Positions 15,667 to 20,740 of a stretch of DNA of 22,884 nucleotides are shown piece after piece (positions within the stretch are counted from its first letter, which is position 1; every line of letters starts with the position of its first letter). Under the pieces are notes generated by a model. The model saw only the letters and a list, made by a program, of their open reading frames with translations, was not told the DNA's origin and ran no database searches. The stretch comes from a virus: positions 1-22,884 of the IMG/VR virus record IMGVR_UViG_3300048437_000069; one strand, given 5' to 3'. A program made the translations under genes and the position numbers.

Positions 15667-16064
15667 CCTGTTGAAATCCCAGGGTTTCTTCAGGCAATAG
15701 TTGTCATCTAGAGGACGAGGGGTGATCCCTGTCCATCCTGTGGTATCTCAATGCTAGTCCATGCAGTCTCGGTCATCAGCAGTGCTTTCAGTCGGGGGTG
15801 TCTCGACTCGGTAGCTCAACCGTCCCTGCCCGTAGGCGGATCACCTCTAACGCTGTTTGTCCCGTCCTCAAAGGTCGGACTGCAATCGTGCTTTCTGGTG
15901 CTGTACGACACTGAGCGTACTTCAACGGACGGTAACGGACTGGACTGAGTGAGAAGGGGTCTGTTAGACTTTGACCATGTGCCGGAATGCGACACGGGCC
16001 TTTCTCGTATTTCAATCCGGTAAGCTAGGGAGTTGGTCGCTCCCGTCCGGCACTGTTTTAAACT
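15667..16064. other. Gene-free structured region (candidate ncRNA or replication origin)
   Basis: About 400 bases hold no convincing gene. Several inverted repeats are present. GGTGATCC (15721-15728) pairs with GGATCACC (15838-15845), extendable outward by three pairs including one G-U. AGTCG/CGACT lies between them at about 15790-15807. GTGCCGG (15979-15985) pairs with CCGGCAC (16047-16053), enclosing GGGAG/CTCCC (16028-16032/16040-16044). AACGGAC is repeated at 15924-15930 and 15934-15940. The last element is 75 bases with a 7-pair closing stem and a T-arm-like hairpin, but lacks a usable anticodon arm and TTCGA loop, so it is not a normal tRNA. It separates the winged-HTH gene from the helicase. 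Confidence 0.5.
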
Positions 16065-16286
16065 CTACTCTCCTAAACTCTCGTTTGTCAAACCGCGATA
16101 CCGATATTCGGCTCTATTTTTATTTTCTCCGCATGGCACGAGGACGGTGAAGATCACATGTCCTCGATCACGCATCTCTTGAATGCGGGCCGCTAGACGG
16201 TAGCAACCGTAGCGGTGCAAGGCTTTCATCGGATCGATTGATCCATGCTGTTTCAGGTGCGACAAAATGTCGGTGTACTGGCTCAT
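16065..16286 (-). CDS. Winged helix-turn-helix protein
   Basis: The 73-residue product, 'SQYTDILSHLKQHGSIDPMK' then 'ALHRYGCYRLAARIQEMRDR' then GHVI, matches the small HTH_39-type phage family. In it, the pattern I-L-x-x-L-x-x-x-G-S-I-x-x-x-x-A-L-x-x-Y-G-x-x-R-L-A-A-R-I-x-E-x-R-x-x-G forms a DNA-binding winged helix. The ATG overlaps the upstream stop by one base (TAATG). It sits directly beside the structured gene-free region and upstream of the helicase. A role in replication initiation or transcription control is possible, but the target is unknown. Confidence 0.85.
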   Translation of the reverse strand: MSQYTDILSHLKQHGSIDPMKALHRYGCYRLAARIQEMRDRGHVIFTVLVPCGENKNRAEYRYRGLTNESLGE

Positions 16287-16498
16287 TACTTAATCTCCAC
16301 TGTGAACGATGTGCCTGAAGGCTCACCCAGAAGGTTGATCAGGTTGCCGTTTATCGACATGTAGGCGCTCATAATCTCAGACACCTCTTCCAGATCAAAA
16401 CCCTCTGCAACGAGCTTGTTGTGAAGGGTAGACTGACACTCGCACATGAAGTCAGCGATGGTATCAGCGGTTTCTGATGTGATTTTGACTGCTGTCAT
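16286..16498 (-). CDS. Small acidic protein, unknown function
   Basis: The 70-residue acidic product is mostly helical ('ETADTIADFMCECQSTLHNK' and 'FDLEEVSEIMSAYMSINGNL') with a short beta end (TSFTVEIK). GGGAGAGAG precedes the ATG. It has two Cys (CEC) but no complete metal site. It is the second gene after the promoter at 16786-16826. No family is recognised. Confidence 0.75.
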   Translation of the reverse strand: MTAVKITSETADTIADFMCECQSTLHNKLVAEGFDLEEVSEIMSAYMSINGNLINLLGEPSGTSFTVEIK

Positions 16499-16521
16499 GA
16501 CTCTCTCCCGGAGGGGACGGC

Positions 16522-16743
16522 TTACGCCGCCGCCTTAAGGTTGCAAAGATGTGGGCCGAAAAATGTGCCGTCCTCAAACTTAACTGAGTAGCCCCACTTT
16601 CCATCGATTGAATACTGGACGCGGTCACAGATTTTTACTGGACGCTCTTGATACTCAGAACCGTTCTCAGTCTGGAACTCAGCGCAATACAGGGCTGTGT
16701 CACCTACGTTGAACTCTGGCTTGATTTCGCTGTACTTGATCAT
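16522..16743 (-). CDS. Small beta-rich protein, unknown function
   Basis: The 73-residue product contains 'FNVGDTALYCAEFQT', 'RPVKICDRVQYSIDGKWGYS' and 'VKFEDGTFFGPHLCNL', an SH3-like or small beta-barrel pattern. AAGGAG lies ten bases before the ATG. It is the first gene of the unit driven by promoter copy 2 and has the conserved leader. The end of the gene forms a GC hairpin with the stop codon in the loop (16518-16529). Early phage proteins of this size often modify host functions, but no target can be inferred. Confidence 0.8.
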   Translation of the reverse strand: MIKYSEIKPEFNVGDTALYCAEFQTENGSEYQERPVKICDRVQYSIDGKWGYSVKFEDGTFFGPHLCNLKAAA

Positions 16744-16781
16744 GTCGTGTTCTCCTTAATTTCAATTTAATTACCCGACAC
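16742..16781 (-). repeat. Leader inverted repeat, copy 2
   Basis: On the minus strand GTGTCG (16781-16776) at the predicted transcription start is matched by CGACAT (16747-16742) at the start codon, with five of six pairs Watson-Crick plus one G-T. The leader between carries AATTGAAAT and AAGGAGA, as in the other two copies. Confidence 0.7.
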
Positions 16782-16785
16782 AGAG

Positions 16786-16826
16786 ATAATAGCACAATGA
16801 GGATTGGGTGCAACACTTTTTGTTTC
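16786..16826 (-). promoter_or_regulatory. Repeated-family promoter, copy 2
   Basis: On the minus strand: GAAACAAAAAGTG (16826-16814), -35 TTGCAC (16813-16808), a 16-base spacer ending TGC, and -10 TATTAT (16791-16786). It lies directly after the terminator at 16831-16854 and drives the genes from 16743 down, probably through the HTH, helicase and primase genes. Confidence 0.82.
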
Positions 16827-16830
16827 ATTC

Positions 16831-16854
16831 AAAAAGAAAGGGGCGCTTGGCCCC
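16831..16854 (-). terminator. Rho-independent terminator
   Basis: On the minus strand GGGGC, CAAGC loop, GCCCC, then TTTCTTTTT. It abuts the stop of the 64-residue gene at 16855 and separates it from promoter copy 2. Confidence 0.85.
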
Positions 16855-17049
16855 TCATCTTCTCGTCCCGATCTCTAGCGTCTCGCATCGGCCTGAGTCG
16901 CGGTAGGCTCTCGCCATGTCCGCCGCATCTGCCTTGCGGTGATACCACTCGCTCTCGCCCACTGGCATGTCATCATTGTCGTACCAACTCACACCCCACG
17001 ACTTGAACTCATCGCAGTACCAAACTCGGATTGTCTTGCACTTGTCCAT
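16855..17049 (-). CDS. Small protein, unknown function
   Basis: The 64-residue product, 'KTIRVWYCDEFKSWGVSWYD' then 'WYHRKADAADMARAYRDSGR', looks like a small alpha/beta protein with aromatic strands followed by a helix. GGGAGG lies before its ATG. A GC hairpin (17063-17080) separates it from the 96-residue gene, and a strong terminator follows directly. It is the last gene of the unit driven by promoter copy 3. No family is recognised. Confidence 0.78.
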   Translation of the reverse strand: MDKCKTIRVWYCDEFKSWGVSWYDNDDMPVGESEWYHRKADAADMARAYRDSGRCETLEIGTRR

Positions 17050-17062
17050 GATTACCTCCCAA

Positions 17063-17080
17063 AAGCCGCTTACGCGGCTT
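17063..17080 (-). terminator. Weak hairpin with the stop codon in its loop (possible attenuator)
   Basis: On the minus strand AAGCCGC and GCGGCTT form a 7-pair stem with loop GTAA; the TAA stop of the 17070-17360 gene is partly in this loop. Only four T residues follow, so termination would be partial. Confidence 0.5.
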
Positions 17081-17360
17081 CCTTGTATTTTTTAACATAC
17101 CGTTTCAAGGCTCGGTACTGCTTATTGAGATCCTTGATGATGTCATCTGGGTCACCCGTCCAACCCATGCGGATGTCATGGTTGTTGTGGCCCTTTTCAT
17201 CGAACGTCGATAGGATGTACTTTGCCTCGCCGTAGATTTGCTCCTCGGTGAGTGCCTCAATATTTTCGAGGCGATCATCCTCAACCCACATCTCCAACGA
17301 CAATTGGAACTCGTAAATTTTGTCAGCGTCAGCGATCATTTTTGCTTTGAGTGTAGTCAT
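17070..17360 (-). CDS. Acidic helical early protein, unknown function
   Basis: The 96-residue product starts at ATG 17360, just after AAGGAGATCGAC; a longer TTG frame from 17381 would include the ribosome site and is rejected. It is helical and acidic: 'KMIADADKIYEFQLSLEMWV', 'NIEALTEEQIYGEAKYILST', and a Lys-rich end 'KQYRALKRYVKKYKEAA'. It is the first gene after promoter copy 3 and has the conserved leader. No family is recognised. Confidence 0.82.
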   Translation of the reverse strand: MTTLKAKMIADADKIYEFQLSLEMWVEDDRLENIEALTEEQIYGEAKYILSTFDEKGHNNHDIRMGWTGDPDDIIKDLNKQYRALKRYVKKYKEAA

Positions 17361-17398
17361 GTCGATCTCCTTTGATTTCAATTAAATTTATTCGACAT
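17359..17398 (-). repeat. Leader inverted repeat, copy 3
   Basis: On the minus strand ATGTCGA (17398-17392) and TCGACAT (17365-17359) are a perfect 7-base inverted repeat. The first arm lies at the predicted transcription start and the second runs into the start codon, with AATTGAAAT and AAGGAGA between. Confidence 0.78.
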
Positions 17399-17402
17399 GT
17401 GT

Positions 17403-17444
17403 ATATTCGCACTTTACGATCTTGATTGCAACACTTTTCGTTTC
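17403..17444 (-). promoter_or_regulatory. Repeated-family promoter, copy 3
   Basis: On the minus strand: GAAACGAAAAGTG (17444-17432), -35 TTGCAA (17431-17426), a 17-base spacer ending TGC, and -10 GAATAT (17408-17403). The upstream box and -35 lie inside the last codons of ninG, whose stop is at 17414-17416. Confidence 0.78.
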
Positions 17445-18001
17445 TTCTTGGTAAATATTTTCTTGAGGCGGATTAAATACTCTTCATTTATCCGCATACT
17501 TTCGACTTGATTCATGCTTTCGAGCGCCTCGACTTTCTCGATGCCGATCTTCCTGACCAATCCCTTGCGGTACTCTGCCACGTTGCCTGACAGGAACCGA
17601 TTGCATTTGACGCACTGCTTATGGCAGTTGTGGAGGTTGAAGCGTAGGTGTGGGGCTGACCCTGTTGACCTGTAATGCCCGGCATCCCATCCGCCGCCGT
17701 ACATATCGTCCAAGGTGTAGTTGCCGCACGAGATACATGCGTCCTTGTCATCACGGGCGCGTACGTACGCATTGAAGGCGGCCTGCGCTTCCTTCATGTA
17801 ATCACTGCGAGTCTTGAGCTTTTCCTTACGCTCACGATCCTGGGATTTACGTTGTTTTTCAATGACTTGCGCCCCCTTGTCGCTTTTTGTAAACGACTGT
17901 AGGCACTCGAAAGAACAGAAGGCCCGTAACTGGGTCACAAATGCCGACTCAGCCGGAACCTTCTTGCGACACTGCTTACATCGCCTATTCGCCGCTTTCA
18001 T
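17414..18001 (-). CDS. ninG: NinG (Rap-like) recombination protein
   Basis: The 195-residue product (lambda NinG is about 204) starts at ATG 18001. It has an N-terminal zinc finger 'RRCKQCRKKVPAESAFVTQL' followed by 'RAFCSFECLQSF', a charged helical middle (KQRKSQDRERKEKLK), then 'CISCGNYTLDD', 'GWDAGHYRS' and 'NLHNCHKQCVKCNRFLSG', the HNH-like cysteine/histidine module of the family. Lambda Rap is a structure-specific nuclease that processes recombination intermediates in phage Red recombination. It overlaps ninB by 17 bases, the usual neighbour. Its last codons double as part of promoter copy 3. The C-terminus is strongly basic (KKIFTKKKRKVLQSRS). Confidence 0.93.
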   Translation of the reverse strand: MKAANRRCKQCRKKVPAESAFVTQLRAFCSFECLQSFTKSDKGAQVIEKQRKSQDRERKEKLKTRSDYMKEAQAAFNAYVRARDDKDACISCGNYTLDDMYGGGWDAGHYRSTGSAPHLRFNLHNCHKQCVKCNRFLSGNVAEYRKGLVRKIGIEKVEALESMNQVESMRINEEYLIRLKKIFTKKKRKVLQSRS

Positions 18002-18428
18002 GCTTACGTTTGGTGCGGTAATACTCGTTGTCGTCCGGGTGACTGAGGGCAAGCCCTGCATCGATAGCCCAGTGTTCTACCTGTTGCATGTAGTAGAACA
18101 TCTCGCCCTTGGTGAACTTACTGGTGCTTTTGAGTTTCTCTGGTATCTCAGTAGAGCCGACCTTCTTTGCAGGGATCAGACCAAGGAACATACGCTTGAA
18201 CTTGTCATGCACCTCTTCCTTGCCGTAGTCGGCCTGATTCCTTTCGTTTACAGCGTCAGCGATCTCCTGCATCCATTTCCAGTACAGCGCGTTCTGTTCC
18301 AGTGATCGGCCACCCGCCCTGATGGTGACCACACAGTAGCCATGCCCTTCCATCATCTTCATGATGTCGCGGTACGCTTGCTGTGCGGCCTGCTCTGACG
18401 TTACTGTCTGCTTGAGCGAGTCACTCAC
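17985..18428 (-). CDS. ninB: NinB (Orf) recombination mediator, GTG start
   Basis: The 147-residue product matches lambda NinB in length (146). Its conserved features are 'GGRSLEQNALYWKWMQEIAD', 'DYGKEEVHDKFKRMFLGLIP' and 'FTKGEMFYYMQQVEHWAIDA'. Lambda Orf binds single-stranded DNA and SSB and helps load annealing protein in place of host RecFOR. I set the start at GTG 18428, overlapping the previous stop as GTGA; the frame extends to 18443 but the extra codons lie inside the SANT-like gene. It is followed by ninG, the standard lambda nin pair, and fits the annealing protein and exonuclease upstream. Confidence 0.93.
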   Translation of the reverse strand: MSDSLKQTVTSEQAAQQAYRDIMKMMEGHGYCVVTIRAGGRSLEQNALYWKWMQEIADAVNERNQADYGKEEVHDKFKRMFLGLIPAKKVGSTEIPEKLKSTSKFTKGEMFYYMQQVEHWAIDAGLALSHPDDNEYYRTKRKHESGE

Positions 18429-18706
18429 CAGAACTTCCACCAAGGCTTGGCAGGCTCTGAGACACCAGTGGTGCGAACCGGGGCTGTAAACGCCTCTTCC
18501 CTCACCTTTGGCTTCCTGCCACCGCCACGCTTGTATCGGTAGTCCACGTTGATAAAATCTCTGTACTTGCTCAACGCGCCCCGGATTGATGCCTCTGATC
18601 GGCCAAGTTTTGACGCCATCACAGAGTATTTTGCCCCATCCCGGTAAAGGTCACCGAGTGTTAGTAACTCGATATTTGACCAACGCTTTTTTGTTTTACT
18701 AGTCAT
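18425..18706 (-). CDS. Small Myb/SANT-like DNA-binding protein
   Basis: The 93-residue product has an N-terminal tri-helical motif, 'KRWSNIELLTLGDLYRDGAK' then 'YSVMASKLGRSEASIRGALS', typical of SANT/Myb or GcrA-like helix-turn-helix domains. A Gly/Lys/Arg-rich linker (KRGGGRKPKVR) follows, and the end is aromatic (KPWWKFW). It overlaps the Cro-like gene by eight bases and NinB by four. A regulatory role is probable; the target is not visible. Confidence 0.82.
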   Translation of the reverse strand: MTSKTKKRWSNIELLTLGDLYRDGAKYSVMASKLGRSEASIRGALSKYRDFINVDYRYKRGGGRKPKVREEAFTAPVRTTGVSEPAKPWWKFW

Positions 18707-18917
18707 CGGATTGTTCCCCTAATTTTAAAAATTCAAAAAAATTCATTTCAAAGTATTCAGCGAATGACACCAATTTGCCGAGGTGCATGTCGCTCTGGCT
18801 TCGCCATCTCGTGACCTGCTGACGGTGTAGACCGTAGTCTTCTGCCATCTGCTGACACGATATTCCTCTCAGCGATTGGGCGCGTTTGATACATTGCCCT
18901 GCGTTAATTTGTGTCAC
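18699..18917 (-). CDS. Cro/XRE-type HTH regulator, GTG start
   Basis: The 72-residue protein carries an XRE-type helix-turn-helix: 'GISCQQMAEDYGLHRQQVTR' then 'WRSQSDMHLGKLVSFAEYFE', followed by an acidic tail. It starts at GTG 18917 with AAGGAG six bases upstream; an ATG between the two is followed at once by TGA. Its length and position before the nin genes recall Cro/CII-class regulators (inference). The leader on the opposite strand contains two hairpins and a terminator, so expression may be subject to antisense RNA. No repressor partner gene is seen. Confidence 0.85.
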   Translation of the reverse strand: MTQINAGQCIKRAQSLRGISCQQMAEDYGLHRQQVTRWRSQSDMHLGKLVSFAEYFEMNFFEFLKLGEQSDD

Positions 18918-18929
18918 TCCATGCTCCTT

Positions 18930-18998
18930 TTGTTAAACTAAAGAGGCATCGGACGAGATGCCCCTCATTGACCCGTGTAAGCCACGGGTCTTTTTTTT
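18930..18998 (+). ncRNA. Candidate antisense small RNA opposite the Cro-like leader
   Basis: The plus strand has hairpin GGCATC-GGACGA-GATGCC (18945-18962), then a strong terminator hairpin ending in T8 (18970-18998), with no plus-strand gene within 9 kb upstream. A TAAACT -10-like sequence lies at about 18934-18939 with a poor -35, so the 5' end given is a guess. The arrangement resembles lambda OOP RNA, which is antisense to cII. The RNA itself is inference; the terminator is visible. Confidence 0.4.
18970..18998 (+). terminator. Rho-independent terminator on the plus strand
   Basis: GACCCGTG (18970-18977), TAAGC loop, CACGGGTC (18983-18990), then eight T residues. The perfect 8-pair stem and T-run point rightward, against the direction of all nearby genes. 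Confidence 0.85.
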
Positions 18999-19274
18999 CT
19001 ACCAAGTTATCTCGTCATTGATGTCCTGAGCGTTTGGCACAATTCGCTCTATAGGCTGAGGAGACATATCTTCTTTCGGGGCAGTCTTCTCACGCACTGA
19101 CATCGATAGCACCGGGGTCTTGGGTCCAACCTTCTCAGGGTCAGGCTTCCACGCCGATAGCTGATACTCCTTGCCATCGATGTTGATCGTGCCTTGGAAG
19201 TGTGGGTCACGCTTATCAGGACGCATCTCAGTGTTCTTCCACAGTGCGCCTCGGTTTGTGTTGTCGTATTGCAT
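18999..19274 (-). CDS. DUF736-like replication/recombination-region protein
   Basis: The 91-residue product begins 'MQYDNTNRGALWKN' and continues 'DPHFQGTINIDGKEYQLSAW' and 'VLSMSVREKTAPKE'. This 'DNTNRGxLxKN...G-x-I-N-[IV]-x-G-x-x-[YH]-x-[LI]-S-A-W' series is common in small phage proteins beside recombination genes and resembles DUF736, which is suspected to bind single-stranded DNA but is uncharacterised. AAGGA precedes the ATG, and the gene follows the exonuclease by overlapping its stop by one base. The acidic, Pro-rich C-terminal tail (DINDEITW) could contact partner proteins as SSB tails do (inference). Confidence 0.85.
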   Translation of the reverse strand: MQYDNTNRGALWKNTEMRPDKRDPHFQGTINIDGKEYQLSAWKPDPEKVGPKTPVLSMSVREKTAPKEDMSPQPIERIVPNAQDINDEITW

Positions 19275-19873
19275 TACATTTTCCTTAATCGATTTACTTC
19301 AGATTGAATTGTGTCTACCGCCTTTGATACCTCATCGGCCAGTAGTGCGATGTAGTCATCGTCACGCTCGACTCTGACGATCAATGCAGGCATAGACTCG
19401 TGGTACGACACAAAGTCCCACCACTGCCTGTCAGTGATCCACATACAGCCCATCACTTGCTGTTTGTATTTGGTTGGCAACTTGCCTTCACGCAGGTAGC
19501 CAATATGCGTATGCGGAGCGGGAACCTTGATTTCTAGCCCGCCGCCTTCTATCAACCCATCGGGTGACACACCACACTGTAGCGTATCGTGTAAGCAGAA
19601 ACCAGTTTGGTTTACAGAGTTTCCAGAGACCAATTCGTAGAACTCCCGCGCCATAGGCTCTTGCTCGGTTCCTCTTTCCATAGCTTCAGTGACATGAACA
19701 TAAGTTGTTTCCCCTGTCATAAGCTCTGCGATTAACTGGTTGATGTAGCCCTCTGCCTGCGTAGACGGTTTGCCTGCCGCAGTGATGAGCTTGTCGAACC
19801 CTGAGCCGCTAGGGCATCCGAGGCGGCTTTTCAGCCACTCCGGTGTCCCTTGCTCGTGCTTGATCTCTCTCAT
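19274..19873 (-). CDS. YqaJ/lambda-exonuclease family viral recombinase
   Basis: The 199-residue product is a PD-(D/E)XK exonuclease: 'EQGTPEWLKSRLGCPSGSGF' is the conserved N-terminal motif. 'ERGTEQEP' carries the conserved Glu (70/72), 'GVSPDG' gives D105, 'GLEIKVP' gives E114 and K116, and 'KYKQQVMGCMWI' gives Q138. In the family it digests one strand of DNA ends to expose single strands for an annealing protein. It overlaps the zinc-ribbon gene as ATGA, and the annealing protein is two genes upstream, so this is a Red-like pair. All key residues are present, and the length is close to YqaJ proteins. Confidence 0.94.
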   Translation of the reverse strand: MREIKHEQGTPEWLKSRLGCPSGSGFDKLITAAGKPSTQAEGYINQLIAELMTGETTYVHVTEAMERGTEQEPMAREFYELVSGNSVNQTGFCLHDTLQCGVSPDGLIEGGGLEIKVPAPHTHIGYLREGKLPTKYKQQVMGCMWITDRQWWDFVSYHESMPALIVRVERDDDYIALLADEVSKAVDTIQSEVNRLRKM

Positions 19874-20052
19874 TTGTCTCGCCCTTTTGAAAGATTCTGT
19901 CCCAGTTGCTCTCGTACCGATCCTTGTTTGGGATTGGTCGAGGCTTGCTTCCTTTTCCCATTACCTACTCCATTGAGCCAACATGCGGCGCACTGGATGC
20001 CAAAGCTGTCGATGACGACAGCCTTTTCTCCGCACCATTTACAGATCGACAT
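19870..20052 (-). CDS. Small zinc-ribbon protein between annealing protein and exonuclease
   Basis: The 60-residue product carries 'CKWCGEKAVVIDSFGIQCAA' then CW, a C-x2-C...C-x2-C zinc ribbon, followed by a basic, polar, disordered-looking tail. AGGAG lies seven bases before the ATG. It overlaps the annealing protein stop by 14 bases and the exonuclease start by four. Its position within the recombination pair suggests DNA binding or bridging between the two (inference). No family is recognised. Confidence 0.82.
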   Translation of the reverse strand: MSICKWCGEKAVVIDSFGIQCAACWLNGVGNGKRKQASTNPKQGSVREQLGQNLSKGRDK

Positions 20053-20671
20053 CGGTCAACTCCTGATCCGCCTGAGCGGTCTGGGCTTCCATGTCAGCGA
20101 TCCGCTTTGCTAGCGCGTTGTACGCTTGCTCGTGGTGCGACTGTGGTAGCTCAGAGACAGAGTTGATCTTGTAGTGAAGCAAGAACTTGCCCGCGTCAGC
20201 GCCTGAGTAATCAAGCATCTCATTGAGGCGTTGGGCCTGCGCCTGATCGATCGGCTGTGTGAGAGCCTCTGCTTCGGCTTGAGGGATGTCACTGCCGCTG
20301 AAAATGTAGAAGCCTAATCCGAACATGGCTAGGCACTTGACCAGTGTTCTCATGCGGGTGTCTGAGATATCACGCGCATTCGGGTTCATGATCGCCTTGT
20401 TCTTGTGATCCATGACAGGCAACCACATTGTACGGGTAGCCACCTCTTCACCCTCATGAATGGTTAAGACGCACTCAACCATGACAGAGCCGTCCTCAAG
20501 GCGGTTATCTTGGAAGACGTAGTAAGACTCAGGGTAACGCTCCATCAGTGTGGCCCAAGCCCAAGTCCATGATAGGTATGACAGATTGCCTTTCTTCTGA
20601 ACGTGTTCGTTCACATTGATTGGCGAAAGATCAGCCCAGACACGGGCCATAAGGGTTGTTTGCTTTTTCAT
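20039..20671 (-). CDS. DUF1071/Sak3-type single-strand annealing protein
   Basis: The 210-residue protein has the family signature 'NVNEHVQKKGNLSYLSWTWA' then 'WATLMERYPESYYVFQD' near the N-terminus, and 'RDISDTRMRTLVKCLAMFGL' then 'GFYIFSGSDIPQ' in the middle, as in Rad52-like SSAPs of the DUF1071/Sak3 group. It would anneal complementary single strands made by the exonuclease. The C-terminal third is acidic and Ala/Gln-rich, a likely partner-binding or flexible tail. It is the first gene after promoter copy 4. Its leader, AATAGGAGCGAGCA, is shared with the lone plus-strand gene, and AGGAGC can pair with an upstream GCTCCT. Confidence 0.9.
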   Translation of the reverse strand: MKKQTTLMARVWADLSPINVNEHVQKKGNLSYLSWTWAWATLMERYPESYYVFQDNRLEDGSVMVECVLTIHEGEEVATRTMWLPVMDHKNKAIMNPNARDISDTRMRTLVKCLAMFGLGFYIFSGSDIPQAEAEALTQPIDQAQAQRLNEMLDYSGADAGKFLLHYKINSVSELPQSHHEQAYNALAKRIADMEAQTAQADQELTDVDL

Positions 20672-20676
20672 TGCTC

Positions 20677-20699
20677 GCTCCTATTTAAACAACAGGAGC
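20677..20699 (-). repeat. Inverted repeat over the annealing-protein ribosome site
   Basis: GCTCCT and AGGAGC (minus strand 20699-20694 and 20682-20677) are perfect 6-base arms. The second arm is the Shine-Dalgarno sequence of the gene at 20671. The first arm overlaps the bases just after the -10, so it may lie before the transcription start and act as an operator rather than as RNA. Confidence 0.6.
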
Positions 20700-20740
20700 A
20701 TTACAACAGATTATGTTGCCGCCCGCAACAACTTTCGTTT
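20700..20740 (-). promoter_or_regulatory. Repeated-family promoter, copy 4 (divergent member)
   Basis: On the minus strand: AAACGAAAGTTG (20740-20729), -35 TTGCGG (20728-20723), a 17-base spacer ending TGT, and -10 TGTAAT (20705-20700). A TGTTGC-GGGCG-GCAACA hairpin lies inside the promoter. It starts at the lysozyme stop codon and drives the recombination genes. Confidence 0.72.

Noticed and set aside
15751-15948. Plus-strand frame of 65 codons in the gene-free region
   Set aside because: No ribosome site or recognisable domain, and no plus-strand transcription context.
15788-16015. Minus-strand frame of 75 codons in the gene-free region
   Set aside because: TTG start without ribosome site and composition unlike the neighbouring proteins; the stretch is better explained by inverted repeats.
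15979-16053. A tRNA gene
   Set aside because: Stem and length fit, but no anticodon arm, no TTCRA loop and two extra bases between T-arm and acceptor stem; reported as a structured element instead.
17361-17381. N-terminal extension of the 96-residue protein
   Set aside because: The extension would include its own Shine-Dalgarno sequence and begins at TTG.
19770-20166. Plus-strand frames opposite the recombination genes
   Set aside because: Low-complexity, Cys/Leu/His-rich translations without ribosome sites, opposite well-supported genes.
20723-20735. Terminator after the lysozyme gene
   Set aside because: The TGTTGC/GCAACA hairpin in this area has no T-run and lies within promoter copy 4, so it is not a convincing terminator.
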